A stretch of 64,000 bases of DNA from Candidatus Nitrosopumilus sp. (GCA_029864335.1 JAOTTS010000001.1:42338-106337); one strand, 5' to 3'; counted from the first letter of the stretch, positions 27,983 through 38,104 are shown. Program-made: numbers and translations. The notes: generated by a model from the sequence alone, not told the origin.

Positions 27983-29614
27983 TTGAACCTAGAACAAATC
28001 GAAAATTCGTTTAGACCGACTCAAAATAAAAAATCATCTATTGCAAAAAAAGGAATGGTTTCATCTGCTTTCCCGGATGCAACAAAAGCAGGAGTTGAAA
28101 TGCTCAAAAAAGGAGGTAATGCTATTGATGCTGCATGCGCTACAGCCATTGCTTTAGGCGTATGTGAACCTCAAGCTTCTGGAATTGGTGGACAATCCAT
28201 GGGGATTATTCATTTTAAGGGAAAATCATATGCCCTAGATGGTTCTAGCCGTTCCCCTTCATTGGCACATTCGTCAATCTATAATAAACAGAAAAATCGT
28301 CGACTTGGATACAAGGCAACAACCGTACCTAGTACTCTAGCATTAATTGGATTTTTACATGAACGGTATGGTACACTAGAATGGCAAAAAATTATTGCAC
28401 CCTCAATTCACATTGCAAAAAAAGGATACAAGATTACTCAACTTCAGCATTCCTTACAGGAAAGAGAATTACAAAATTTTCTTTCAATAAAATCAAAATC
28501 GGGTGCGAAATATTTCCTAAAAGATGGTCTAATCCCATATGGTGTTGGAGATAGATTTGTGCAAGAAGATCTGAGTGAAACCCTTACTGCCATTTCAGAA
28601 TATGGATATCGTGTCTTCTATCAAGGTGACATTGCTAAAAAAATTGCTCAAGATATGAAAAATAACCGCGGCTTGATTCGTGAAGAGGATTTGGCATACA
28701 TTCCAGAACCATTAATTCGAAAACCGATTAGTAGAAAATACCGCCATGTGACAGTTGCAACTTTACCTCCGCCAGCAGCTGGAAGGACATTACTCTTAAC
28801 ACTTATGATGTTGAATCATCTTCCATCAAAGTTTCTGCGTAGCTCAAAACCTAGCTCATACCATTTTGTAGCAGAAACTTTTCGAAAAGCATTCTTGCAT
28901 AGGGTGCAACGGCCATTTAATCGTCATACATATGATCAAATTCAAGATAAATTGCATTTACAAAGATCTTTTGCAAAACAGATGGCGGATTCCATTCATA
29001 ATTCGATGGATGCAACTTTACCCATGATTGATCCTGATTTTGGAGGAGAAGACACTACGCATCTTTCAACTATGGATGCAGAAGGTAATGCTGTAGGAAT
29101 TACGCAGTCGGTAGAATTGGCATATGGTTCAAAAGCTGCAGCTGACGGTTTAGGATTTCTTTACAACAACTACATGTCTGCATTTGAATTTACTACTCCA
29201 AATCATCCATACTATATTAGACCAAATGCAATACCTTGGACTTCGGTATCTCCAGCTCTGATTTTTAATGATTCAAAACTTTGGATGGTAGTGGGAAGTC
29301 CTGGGAGTCAAAGGATATTTTCCACCATTACCCAGTTTCTATCAAGAATAATTGATGGCAATTTATCTATGGATCAAGCAATTGAGAGACCACGATTCCA
29401 TTGCTCAATTGGGGGCAATGTCAGTATAGAGGATGGAGGATTTAGAACTGAAATTGTTGAATATCTCAAAGAGATGGGATATGAAATTTCTATTAAGGAG
29501 AGATATTCATTTTATCATGGGGCAATTCATGCTACAATGAATCTACAAACACAAGATGGATTTCAGGGAGTAGCTGAAGTTAGACGTGATGGAATAGCAG
29601 AGGGATTAAATTAG
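27983..29614 (+). CDS. ggt: Gamma-glutamyltransferase, copy 1
   Basis: A 543-residue Ntn-hydrolase that transfers or hydrolyses gamma-glutamyl groups. The autocleavage Thr is T358 in DTTHLSTMD, and the oxyanion/Gly loop is VGSPGSQRIFS. No signal peptide is seen, unlike periplasmic relatives, so it may act in the cytoplasm. The frame opens at 27944, but TTG 27983 gives a start (NLEQIENSF) that aligns with the second copy at 47721. It overlaps the amidohydrolase-like gene downstream. Confidence 0.88.
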   Translation: MNLEQIENSFRPTQNKKSSIAKKGMVSSAFPDATKAGVEMLKKGGNAIDAACATAIALGVCEPQASGIGGQSMGIIHFKGKSYALDGSSRSPSLAHSSIYNKQKNRRLGYKATTVPSTLALIGFLHERYGTLEWQKIIAPSIHIAKKGYKITQLQHSLQERELQNFLSIKSKSGAKYFLKDGLIPYGVGDRFVQEDLSETLTAISEYGYRVFYQGDIAKKIAQDMKNNRGLIREEDLAYIPEPLIRKPISRKYRHVTVATLPPPAAGRTLLLTLMMLNHLPSKFLRSSKPSSYHFVAETFRKAFLHRVQRPFNRHTYDQIQDKLHLQRSFAKQMADSIHNSMDATLPMIDPDFGGEDTTHLSTMDAEGNAVGITQSVELAYGSKAAADGLGFLYNNYMSAFEFTTPNHPYYIRPNAIPWTSVSPALIFNDSKLWMVVGSPGSQRIFSTITQFLSRIIDGNLSMDQAIERPRFHCSIGGNVSIEDGGFRTEIVEYLKEMGYEISIKERYSFYHGAIHATMNLQTQDGFQGVAEVRRDGIAEGLN

Positions 29615-30396
29615 AAAAATTACCTATTTTATTATCAATTCCACATGGTGGAAGAAAGAAACCTATAGAACTTGATGGACATCTATGTATCACAAATAAA
29701 GATCTTTTTGATGATTCTGATCCTTTTGTAATTGAAATGTATGACTTGGGAGATAAAGTTCAACGTATAATTAAATCAAATATTGCAAGAGCGTTTGTTG
29801 ATCTTAATCGCTCACAAGACGATTTACCTCCTACAAATCCGGATGGTGTGATTAAAAGCTCTACATGTTACAAAAAACCAATTTATCATGAAAGAAAAGA
29901 ACCAGATGATTCTCTAAGGACATTACTACTTGAATTATACTATTTTCCTTATCATAATTCAATTCAAAAAAGTCTTAAAGAATTAGAATTACAATTGTGT
30001 TTGGATTGCCATTCAATGGCATCAATTGCACCTGGAATCTCCCCTGATGCTAAAAATAGTAAAAGACCAAAATTTTGTTTGTCAAATAATGATGGACAAG
30101 CTGCATCTCAGGAAATGATGGAATTGTTGACTGCATGCATTTCAGAATCTTATGGGATTGAAAGAAATGAAATTTCATTAAATGATCCGTTTCATGGTGG
30201 TCATATCACAAAAACATATGGAAACAATCCTGTTCCTTGGATTCAAGTTGAAATGAATAGGGATTTGTATCTAGCAGATCCTTGGTTTGATAAAGAAACA
30301 TTATCTATTGATCCTACACATCTGGAAAAATTGAACAAGCAGTTTGAAAAAACATTAAATCTTTTTTTTAAAAATTTTGAAGGAGCAGATCCTTGA
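29605..30396 (+). CDS. N-formylglutamate amidohydrolase-like protein
   Basis: The key motif LPILLSIPHGGRKKP (zinc His) is encoded near 29620-29660, followed by DLNRS and LDCHSMA and, late on, GGHITKTYG, all typical of N-formylglutamate deformylase-like enzymes. ATG 29737 would cut off the essential IPHGG, so translation must begin upstream. No ATG/GTG/TTG is available there; ATT 29605 inside the end of the gamma-glutamyltransferase gene is the only reasonable candidate. About 263 residues. Its stop overlaps the antiporter's TTG. Confidence 0.75.
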   Translation: MKLEKLPILLSIPHGGRKKPIELDGHLCITNKDLFDDSDPFVIEMYDLGDKVQRIIKSNIARAFVDLNRSQDDLPPTNPDGVIKSSTCYKKPIYHERKEPDDSLRTLLLELYYFPYHNSIQKSLKELELQLCLDCHSMASIAPGISPDAKNSKRPKFCLSNNDGQAASQEMMELLTACISESYGIERNEISLNDPFHGGHITKTYGNNPVPWIQVEMNRDLYLADPWFDKETLSIDPTHLEKLNKQFEKTLNLFFKNFEGADP

Positions 30397-32177
30397 CAGT
30401 AGAGGTCACTCAATTTCTTGCACTTTTAGCATTACTCCTAGGTGGAGGAATGATTGGTGCAGGAATAATGAAAAAGATAAAGTTTCCGACAATTATTGGA
30501 TTTATTTTAATTGGAATGATTGCAGGGCCTTATGGGCTTGGAATTGTAGATGATGTAGAATTAATCAATCTTTTAGCAGAACTGGGAATAATCATTCTTC
30601 TTTTTGTTGTTGGGTTAGAATTCAGCCTTCAAAAATTACGTAAGGCTGGTATGAAAGCAATCACAGTAGGCATGACTGAATTATCAATAATGTTTTTTCT
30701 GGCATACATTGGAGCATTTTCATTTGGATGGTCACATTTAGAAGCACTCTATCTTGCAGGAATATTATCTATTAGCAGTACTGCAATTTCCTTGCGAATA
30801 ATGAGAGATCTTAAACTAGTCAAAACAAAAGAATTTGACACAATAATTACAATTTTAATCGTAGAAGATCTTGCAGCGGTATTACTATTAGTAATTTTGG
30901 GCAATGCATCTGATGGTGCACAACTTGATTTAACAGGAATTGGAATTTTGATTTTACAAAGTTTGACTTTTTTTGTTATTGCGTTAGCCCTTGGAATTAA
31001 ATTAATCCCTAAATTACTAGAGAAGATACACGGATTAGATATTCCTGAAGGTCCGTTCATCACAGCACTTGCTTTGGGATTTGGTTTGGCAGTTTTGGCG
31101 CATTTTCTAGGTCAAAGTTCTGCCATTGGAGCATTTATCATGGGAATGATAATTGCATCATCAAAACATTCTGAAAATATTACAAAAAAAATTCTTCCAT
31201 TAAGGGACTTTTTTGGTGTAATCTTTTTTGTATCAATTGGAATGTTGGTAAACATTATGACAATTCCTGATGTTGTTTTAATTTCAATTCCAATAATAAT
31301 TTTAGCTGTTATTGGAAAATTTGTTGGGAATTTCTTTGGCGCATCAATTGGTGGGCATGGAATGATTAGTTCATCAACAATTGGTTCGGTTATGGTTCCT
31401 AGAGGCGAATTCTCCTTTATTATGGCAAAACAGGCAGTAGATAGTGGCTCTGTTAAAGATACTTTGTATCCTGTTACCATGCTTGTAACATTGGCTACCA
31501 TGTTTTGTATGCCATTATTGCTAAAAATATTGCCTACACTTGCAGATAAAAAAAGTCACATTCCAATTGGCATCCTAAACCCAATTTACATTGTTGGAAA
31601 ATTCTTTAACAATTTAATGACTACCCCTGATGAATCCAGCCAATTCAATCAAATTCTAAAAAAACACGGACCAAAACTCTTTGTCAATCTAATGATCGTG
31701 ATTGCAATCCTTGCTTTAATTGATTACTTTAATGATGATATAGTGACAATAATTTCTACAATAGGAATTCCCCTTCCAATTGATCCTGAAATCCTATTGA
31801 CTATTATTAGCATATTACTAATCATATACCCTGTAATTGCAATGTTAGGTAAGATAGAAAATTTTGTCACAAATATCTCCGATATATTATCTACAAAACT
31901 AATTCCTGCTGATACACAAAAACTAGAAGAAAAACCTCTTCATAGATTACTCCGAAATATTTTCTTTACCGGTTTTGTTTTGATAATTATAGCTTTAATT
32001 CAACCCTATGTGGGAGATTTAGTTGAATTACCATTTTTACCATTCCTTATATCTGGAGTAGGACTCACCATTGCAATAATTTTGATAGCTGACTCTGTGT
32101 TTGTATTTCAAAAATTATCTCATGGCCACATAATGGAAAGCTTGATGAAAGAAGACGAAACTTCTGAGCCTGAATAA
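30393..32177 (+). CDS. Kef/CPA2-type monovalent cation:proton antiporter
   Basis: A 594-residue integral membrane protein with about 12 helices in the CPA2 domain (FVVGLEFSL, LSISSTAISLRI, GFGLAVLAHFLGQSSAIGAF) and a C-terminal block of three or four additional helices ending in an acidic tail. It would exchange Na+ or K+ for H+. There is no TrkA/RCK domain. TTG 30393 overlaps the previous stop as TTGA, so it is translationally coupled to the amidohydrolase-like gene. Confidence 0.85.
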   Translation: MTVEVTQFLALLALLLGGGMIGAGIMKKIKFPTIIGFILIGMIAGPYGLGIVDDVELINLLAELGIIILLFVVGLEFSLQKLRKAGMKAITVGMTELSIMFFLAYIGAFSFGWSHLEALYLAGILSISSTAISLRIMRDLKLVKTKEFDTIITILIVEDLAAVLLLVILGNASDGAQLDLTGIGILILQSLTFFVIALALGIKLIPKLLEKIHGLDIPEGPFITALALGFGLAVLAHFLGQSSAIGAFIMGMIIASSKHSENITKKILPLRDFFGVIFFVSIGMLVNIMTIPDVVLISIPIIILAVIGKFVGNFFGASIGGHGMISSSTIGSVMVPRGEFSFIMAKQAVDSGSVKDTLYPVTMLVTLATMFCMPLLLKILPTLADKKSHIPIGILNPIYIVGKFFNNLMTTPDESSQFNQILKKHGPKLFVNLMIVIAILALIDYFNDDIVTIISTIGIPLPIDPEILLTIISILLIIYPVIAMLGKIENFVTNISDILSTKLIPADTQKLEEKPLHRLLRNIFFTGFVLIIIALIQPYVGDLVELPFLPFLISGVGLTIAIILIADSVFVFQKLSHGHIMESLMKEDETSEPE

Positions 32178-32376
32178 TTTTTCAGAAACATTTTTGAAAA
32201 ATTAGTATCCTTTAACAGGAAAAAATACTAGTTCGTTTTCAATATTGCTAGATGTATGGTATATTGCATAATATGATATTATAATCAAATGCTGTAAACC
32301 AGTAAACAAACTAGGTGATAAAGGTTTAACTAATTTTCATCATTAAAAATATCAAAGAGTATCACACTATAGTCTT

Positions 32377-32637
32377 ATGGCTTTAACACTTGTACAGCTT
32401 GAAGCAGAAAGACAAGCTGTAAAGGCGGCAGCTCATAAGAGGTATTGGGAACAAGAAAGAGTTGCATGAAAAACAGGTATTCTAAGGGGTAAGGAAATTG
32501 GTGAAAAAGAAATGGATAAAGTTATGAAATCTGCAATTGTACGTCAATCTGATTTATTGTCTATCTCAGATTTTATTCGAAAGAAAAAATTATCAAAAAT
32601 TATAACCTTTGATAAAAAGTCCTCAAGTTCATCATAA
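32377..32637 (+). pseudogene. Small helical protein gene with in-frame TGA
   Basis: Open from ATG 32377 (VQLEAERQAVKAAAHKRYW) through a TGA at 32467-32469, then onward (ILRGKEIGEKEMDKVMKSA) to TAA at 32635-32637. Both halves look protein-like, so a sense codon probably became a stop. Recoding is unlikely because other genes here carry TAA or TAG stops of the same kind. Confidence 0.4.
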
Positions 32638-32674
32638 TCCTATCTAAGATTATGAAAATTGTAGAATTTGGTAA

Positions 32675-33517
32675 TTATTTCCTAGTAATTGAATATATTG
32701 GATAGTCATTTTTTAGTTCAGCAGCAAATTCTTCTTTTGGTGAAAAACTATAATCAGGTATTTTTTTGCAACTTCATAAAGATCTTCCCCAACAACAATT
32801 TCATTAGTTCCTGCCAAACAATTATTTTGCAACATGTATTCAAAGGTGGTCCAATCATATCAATACCATGAGATTCTTTCTGGTTCATTATCATGACTTG
32901 TCCATAATCAGAATTTATTCTATAGTTAATACTAGACAATGACTTTTTTTGCACACATGCAAACAAAATCATGTGCATCTATCATTGCAAGGCACCCTTC
33001 AAGACAGGTCATAAATCCATATCTTCTGCCTTTAGAAGATTCTGGAAATAAAACAAAAGACTGTCTCCGCCATTTTTTATTATCATTCCTCCAAAGCGGT
33101 TAAGTATTCTGGCCATAGTATTAAGAAAAATTTCATAATATTTTGAAGATTTTGTAAGAGACAATTTTGATGAAATTTTTGTGGAACTAATCATATCCAC
33201 CAGTCCTATACAATAAGACTTTGTATGTCCTGAAAATGCTACCAGATAATCTGGAATATCCATCTCAAAAAATCAGGTGGGATCTGTTCAGATAAAGTAT
33301 CTAATGGGACAGGTAGAATTTTAGAATGTTCAATATCTATGCACATTTCCTCAAAATCATGAAATAGGATCTTACAAAATGGATTTAAATTTTGATATTT
33401 TTCACTTCAAATTGTTTTATGACAACTAGTTGATTTTATATGACAAAGATGAAATCAGCTACATCCTATCAAACCAATCTTGTTCAGAAAAACTCTCTTG
33501 CATGACTTTTTTTCCAT
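32675..33517 (-). pseudogene. Class III nucleotide cyclase gene, multiply frameshifted
   Basis: Minus-strand frames join into one protein of about 285 residues starting MEKKVMQESFSEQDW. The core includes CIGLVDMISSTKISSKLS, FGGMIIKNGGDSLLFYF, and later SINYRINSDYGQV and HGIDMIGPPLN, matching the adenylate/guanylate cyclase homology domain. At least five one-base gaps break it, including one in a T6 run near 33270; nearly all are repaired by adding one base to a short run. A rightward frame over the same DNA is taken as a shadow. Confidence 0.55.
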
Positions 33518-33627
33518 TTCATGTAAATAAGCCACGCGACTACCTAATAGAAATCTATCAATTAGTATCCCCTAAGAATCAAGATGTTAAAATAATCGTT
33601 TTGCAACAATGTAGATATTGAGAATTT

Positions 33628-34092
33628 ATGGTAACTGAAAACAAGAAATCTGAAGGCGACAATAAAGTAATTAAGAAAAAACAAGAAAAAATCATTGACA
33701 CCGTAACAAAAAATTATGCTCAAACTCTAGCACACACAAAAAACTTTGGTAAAGAATCATTGGAAAAGATAACAGAGGCAAGTTCCACAGGTGCTGATTT
33801 TCTTAAATCAAAACATTACTGGGATTCATTGAAAAGTGGTTCTCTAAAAATCAAAGAAAAGACATCAGAGCACGGTGCAGAATTCAAAAAAAATAGCCCT
33901 AAATTCTACAAGAAAATCAGTAATGGTTTTTTTTATTTTTTTGAGGCAATAATTGGAAGAATAAAACTTGGAATGCAGTATGGTGCTCCTAGTCTTGAGA
34001 TTTTAGAAAGACTGGCTAAACTCAAAGAACTTGGAATTCTCACTGATGAAGAGTTTGCCAAGAAAAAGAAAAAACTCTTGGAGAGGATGTAA
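33628..34092 (+). CDS. SHOCT-domain protein
   Basis: A 154-residue mostly charged, helical protein. The last about 30 residues form a SHOCT-type module (LAKLKELGILTDEEFAKKKK), a short C-terminal helix pair found on many unrelated bacterial and archaeal proteins. The hydrophobic stretch FFYFFEAIIGRIKLGM near 100-115 may touch membranes. Function unknown. A small two-helix membrane frame follows directly. Confidence 0.7.
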   Translation: MVTENKKSEGDNKVIKKKQEKIIDTVTKNYAQTLAHTKNFGKESLEKITEASSTGADFLKSKHYWDSLKSGSLKIKEKTSEHGAEFKKNSPKFYKKISNGFFYFFEAIIGRIKLGMQYGAPSLEILERLAKLKELGILTDEEFAKKKKKLLERM

Positions 34093-34121
34093 AAATATCT
34101 AAAAATCTAATCATTTCTTCA

Positions 34122-34268
34122 TTGGTAATTGTTATTGTTGTTTTAGTTGGAGTGATCATCTTGACAAATTATAACTGGTTTTCCCAAGAATGGTCATTAG
34201 GATTGGGGATGGTTATTGGCGGGATTGGTGCAGCAGGACTTTTAATCTATTTAAAGATTAGAAAATGA
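34122..34268 (+). CDS. Small two-helix membrane protein, start uncertain
   Basis: Two hydrophobic stretches (VIVIVVLVGVIIL and GMVIGGIGAAGLLIYL) with a short polar loop and a basic end. The frame is open from inside the SHOCT gene, and sense-like sequence (KISKNLIIS) precedes TTG 34122, but there is no ATG or GTG there. The true start may lie earlier, near 34092. Confidence 0.45.
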   Translation: MVIVIVVLVGVIILTNYNWFSQEWSLGLGMVIGGIGAAGLLIYLKIRK

Positions 34269-34442
34269 ACAATACAGTATGCTGTATGTCAATAATCATT
34301 GATTTCAGTTTTGATTAAGAAAATTTCTTAATTCCTTTTATGAGTATGATTAAAACATGCAGACATTCTGGTAATGAATTTTATGATTTGCAGAGTATGT
34401 TGTTCTACAGAATCTACTCGGGAAATTTCATGAGGTCTAAAA

Positions 34443-34865
34443 ATGACCCTTGAAAGTAAATCTATTCAAAAATATTGGTCAATTCAACAATTTATCGGAA
34501 AAAGCGTTTTTGATAGTAAAGGACAGGGTTGTGGACAAATTAAATCCGTTCTAATTGATCCTCAAAAATTTTCAATATCTGGAATTTTGGTAAAAAAAAG
34601 ACTATCAAAAGAATACTTTTTGTCACAAGACTATTTTGAGGAATTTAATGAATCTGGACTCAGTTTAAACTCCATTCCAATAAAACCTGGAGATAAAGTT
34701 GCAGATGTTGATGGGAAAAACATAGGCCGAGTAATCCAAATAAATCTAAATCCTGACACAAACAAACTTGAATCCCTTGAGATAAAATCTGGTTTTAAAT
34801 CAGAGATTATTTCAACTGATAGAATTATTGCAGTTGGCGAAAAAATTAAAATCAAATTATTCTAA
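34443..34865 (+). CDS. PRC-barrel domain protein
   Basis: A 140-residue protein with two PRC-barrel-like halves: IGKSVFDSKGQGCGQIKSV at about 19-37, and PGDKVADVDGKNIGRVIQIN near 80-99. PRC-barrels serve in ribosome maturation and photosynthetic reaction centres, and as sensors; the role here is unknown. Monocistronic between spacers. Confidence 0.75.
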   Translation: MTLESKSIQKYWSIQQFIGKSVFDSKGQGCGQIKSVLIDPQKFSISGILVKKRLSKEYFLSQDYFEEFNESGLSLNSIPIKPGDKVADVDGKNIGRVIQINLNPDTNKLESLEIKSGFKSEIISTDRIIAVGEKIKIKLF

Positions 34866-34953
34866 ATAAACAATCTTTTAGAATTTATGAATAAATCATG
34901 TTTTTTTAAATATTTTTCCATTATCTTTATTTACTTTATACATGATTTATTAT

Positions 34954-35205
34954 ATGCAAGCATACATTTTGATAAATTGTAATACTGGTATGGAAACTAC
35001 GCTAATTTCCGAATTAAAAGAATTGCCTGAAATAATTGAAATTAATGGTGTATGGGGAAAATATGATGTTTTTATTAAAATCTCCACATCTGACCCTAAT
35101 GGGGTTGAACAGATCATCAAAAGACTACGAAATCACCCTGATGTTGTAGAGACCTATACTATGCACGTATTATATGGTCAAGGTGGAACAATCGATAATG
35201 AATGA
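34954..35205 (+). CDS. Stand-alone Lrp/AsnC ligand-binding (RAM) domain
   Basis: About 83 residues from ATG 34954 (longer start at 34942) with the RAM signature: AYILINCNTGMETTLISELK, then EINGVWGKYDVFIKI and VVETYTMHVLYG. There is no DNA-binding domain. Such single RAM proteins bind amino acids or pair with full Lrp regulators. The end overlaps the start of the next small gene. Confidence 0.82.
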   Translation: MQAYILINCNTGMETTLISELKELPEIIEINGVWGKYDVFIKISTSDPNGVEQIIKRLRNHPDVVETYTMHVLYGQGGTIDNE

Positions 35206-35413
35206 TAATTCAACTCAGGAAATAATTGATTTCATCAATATCATGTATCATGAACAAGTACCGGGTCCAGTAAAATTTGTAGTAAAAAGAAAAGCAAAGA
35301 AAATTGAAAAATTAAGCCTTGATGATTTTCCTAAATCATTTAGATCTTGTACTGTTGAAGAATTGATTCTTATTCTAAAAGACGCTCATGATAAAAAACT
35401 CTTACACTTTTAA
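35198..35413 (+). CDS. Small hypothetical protein overlapping RAM gene
   Basis: A 71-residue protein from ATG 35198, which overlaps the RAM gene's stop by 8 bases. It is basic in the middle (FVVKRKAKKIEKLS) and ends in a helical stretch. No family recognised; the overlap suggests co-translation with the RAM protein. Confidence 0.55.
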   Translation: MNDNSTQEIIDFINIMYHEQVPGPVKFVVKRKAKKIEKLSLDDFPKSFRSCTVEELILILKDAHDKKLLHF

Positions 35414-35549
35414 AATTAGATTTTTTCTGTGAATAAAATTCAGTAATTCTAGGTAGAAAATTTTAACATCATTAACATTTTAGTCAATAACTACTTGTAA
35501 GGGAATTTCCAATTAATTTTTGAAATTAATCAGGAGAATTGTTTGAGAA

Positions 35550-37157
35550 TTGGCTTTTGAATCTATTTTGTATATCGGAATTTTACTCCTTGCTGCTAAA
35601 CTATTTGGAGAAATCATGCATAGGATAAATCAGCCTACGATTTTAGGAAATGTTCTTGCAGGTATTATAGTTGGCCCAGCTCTTTTTGCACTTGTTCAGC
35701 CAATTGAGGAAATTGAACTTTTTGTCTCAATTGGGGTGTTTTTCCTATTCTTCTTGATAGGACTTGAAGAAATAGATCTAGCAGGATTATTTCGAGTTAT
35801 GAGAGGTAGAATTTTTGCAGGTTCTGCTGCTGCATTTTTGATTCCTTTCATAGTTGCCGGATTTTTTGGAATGGCCTTGGATATGGATTTTATAAAATCA
35901 TTTGCAATCGCAAGTGTAATTGCAGCTTCTAGCTTGGGTGTTACTGCTAAAGTTCTAAGTGATCTTGGAAAATTAAAATCCACAATTGGCCTTGAAATTT
36001 TTACTGTAGCTGCAATTGTAGAATTTATCGCAATTATCGTTACAAGTATAATGATTCAAATCAATACCAGTGAGACTCCGGTATTTTTAGAATTTGTATG
36101 GTTATTTGTAAAAATGATTATTTTCTTTGTAGTAGCAGGACTTGTTTCAGTATTTATTTTACCGCGATTTTTCCGATTTATAAAAAAACATCTTCAAGTT
36201 ACCCAAATTTATTTTGGAATCGTAATTGGAGTGATATTACTTGTTGCATACTTTGCAGAGATTAGTGGGGTTCATGGCGCAATCGGTGCACTTCTTTTAG
36301 GAATTGCAGTTTCAAGAATGAGTAAAGAGGAGTATAACGAAATTTCAAAAAATGTTAACGCTGTGGGATATGGAATCTTTATTCCAATCTTTTTTGCAGG
36401 AATTGGACTCCACTTTAGCACAGCGTTTCTTGATTTAGAATTGTGGGTAATAGTTGGTTTTCTTGTCATAATGATAGGTGTGAAGTTTCTCAGCTCTTAC
36501 ATTGCAGTACGTATTGCTCAGATGAGACCTGCAACAACTGTTGCATATGGTGTCATGTCTAAAGGTGCAGTTGATTTAGCATTGATGCTGTCTTTACTGC
36601 AAGTGAATATTTTGAATAATAGTCTGTTTTCACTTTTGGTCCTTGGAACACTCATGACAATGATAATTTCTAGTGTTGAACTTCAGCGCAAATTAAAGAA
36701 GATCATTCACTTCAAAATAGGAACTATAGAAATGGGATTAGTCCCGGGTTATTTTAGAAGAGTAGTGTCAGACATGACTGCTATGACCGTAATTAATACT
36801 GCAGTTCTTAAGACGAAAAAGAATGTCACAATTAAAGACTTTCTTGAAAATAATGAACTAGACAAAAGACCATTTCTGGTTTTTAACGAACAAGATGTTT
36901 TGGTTGGAATTGTCTCAAAACGTGAAATCGATAAATCTCACAAAAAAACTCGTGATATCACAACCATAGAAGACATTATGTATGAAAAATTCTTAACTGT
37001 TTTACCAAGCGAATATCTTTATTCAGTAATTCAAAAGATGAACTCTTATCCATTTGATATGATACCAGTAGTTGATCCTGAAAATAGAAAAAAAGTGATA
37101 GGAATAATCTCAAATCATGACATAATGAATTTACTAGTAGAGCCAAAAAAATCCTAA
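35550..37157 (+). CDS. CPA2-type cation:proton antiporter with C-terminal CBS pair
   Basis: A 535-residue protein: 12 or so membrane helices of the Na+/H+ exchanger (Kef) type (FLIGLEEIDL, ASSLGVTAKVLSDLG, SGVHGAIGALLLGI) through about residue 385, then a linker and two CBS motifs (VFNEQDVLVGIVSKREID and VIGIISNHDIMN). CBS pairs usually bind adenine nucleotides and could gate transport. The start is TTG at 35550. It resembles the 30393 gene only in the transport domain. Confidence 0.85.
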   Translation: MAFESILYIGILLLAAKLFGEIMHRINQPTILGNVLAGIIVGPALFALVQPIEEIELFVSIGVFFLFFLIGLEEIDLAGLFRVMRGRIFAGSAAAFLIPFIVAGFFGMALDMDFIKSFAIASVIAASSLGVTAKVLSDLGKLKSTIGLEIFTVAAIVEFIAIIVTSIMIQINTSETPVFLEFVWLFVKMIIFFVVAGLVSVFILPRFFRFIKKHLQVTQIYFGIVIGVILLVAYFAEISGVHGAIGALLLGIAVSRMSKEEYNEISKNVNAVGYGIFIPIFFAGIGLHFSTAFLDLELWVIVGFLVIMIGVKFLSSYIAVRIAQMRPATTVAYGVMSKGAVDLALMLSLLQVNILNNSLFSLLVLGTLMTMIISSVELQRKLKKIIHFKIGTIEMGLVPGYFRRVVSDMTAMTVINTAVLKTKKNVTIKDFLENNELDKRPFLVFNEQDVLVGIVSKREIDKSHKKTRDITTIEDIMYEKFLTVLPSEYLYSVIQKMNSYPFDMIPVVDPENRKKVIGIISNHDIMNLLVEPKKS

Positions 37158-37176
37158 TTCGCAATCATTTTAACAA

Positions 37177-37581
37177 TTAATCGTTTCTAATTTTGTCTTT
37201 TTTTATTCTCTTGTCAAAAATCAGATATGCAGTAAGATCCCCTGTAATGTTAACCATTGTACTTGTCATGTCTAATATTCCATCTACCACGAGCAAAAGT
37301 ACTACTGAGACAGGAGGAATTCCTCAAATGATTGATACAAAAATTAACGATATAATTATCATTTGAATGATCTTGAGAAACAGATTATCTGGAATTGATA
37401 ACCAATCAGTTATCAGTTCAGATGTATTTTTTTCAGCAAAGTCTATCCCTAGGGCTAAAATTACTCCTATAGCTAATCCTAGGAATAAAGCAGAAATAAC
37501 TTGAGCTTAAAGTTTTTTCTTTATTAAATAACTAATTTGAGGAATGGGTACTTGAAAGACGTGGTTACCACTATTCATCAT
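37177..37581 (-). pseudogene. Sodium:dicarboxylate symporter remnant with the middle missing
   Basis: Read on the minus strand from ATG 37581, the N-terminal piece QVISALFLGLAIGVILALG and DNLFLKIIQMIIISLIF leads into a TGA and then directly into GIPPVSVVLLLVVDGILDM and NITGDLTAYLIFDK, which is the C-terminal part of DAACS-family glutamate/dicarboxylate carriers. The family has about 400 residues; here about 130 remain, so a large internal deletion occurred. An in-frame TAA also breaks the N-terminal part. Confidence 0.6.
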
Positions 37582-37666
37582 TCAAGTATTATGCAATAAA
37601 AAAAATCCATGTTCTCGAACTTGAAAATCTTATTTTGGTTTTTAGTAGTCAATACTTGAATAATTT

Positions 37667-38104
37667 TTGTTGAAACTTCTAATTTTTCTTCTCGTGATTT
37701 CAGTATTGGTAATTGGAGCAAGTGGAAGTGGAATTTATTTAATAGAGTCTCCTCATGAAGATGCACAAATTACAAATCTTATTGATGCTTTTTGGTGGGC
37801 TTCTGCAACAGTCACTACAGTAGGATATGGGGATGTAGTTCCAGTTACAGAACTTGGACGATTAGTGGGAATTGTTCTGATGTTTGTAGGCATAACGATT
37901 ATTGGTACTTTTATCTCTGCATTAGGTGCATTACTTATTGGTTCTAGATTAAAAAAACATGAATCAGTAGAATCCTCCACAAAATCATTGATAATTAAAA
38001 AAATTAGCGATATTGAGAATTTGGAGAAAAATGAAGTAGAATTGTTAATCTCTATGTTAAAAGACTTGCATGATGAAGCAAAAATCAATCGGGGAAAAAA
38101 TTAG
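37667..38104 (+). CDS. Two-helix potassium channel
   Basis: A 145-residue KcsA-like subunit: helix 1 (LLIFLLVISVLVIGASGSG), the pore with filter TTVGYGD near residue 50, helix 2 (GIVLMFVGITIIGTFISAL), and a charged coiled-coil tail (about 100-145) suited to tetramerisation. The start is TTG. It probably gives K+ conductance and lies in a run of ion and stress genes. Confidence 0.82.
   Translation: MLKLLIFLLVISVLVIGASGSGIYLIESPHEDAQITNLIDAFWWASATVTTVGYGDVVPVTELGRLVGIVLMFVGITIIGTFISALGALLIGSRLKKHESVESSTKSLIIKKISDIENLEKNEVELLISMLKDLHDEAKINRGKN

Noticed and set aside
32467-32469. Selenocysteine or UGA recoding
   Set aside because: Comparable genes in the window carry TAA or TAG at similar positions and no recoding element is visible, so nonsense mutation or error is simpler.
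33430-33621. Plus-strand 63-codon frame
   Set aside because: The minus strand here carries the start of the broken cyclase gene; the plus frame is its shadow.
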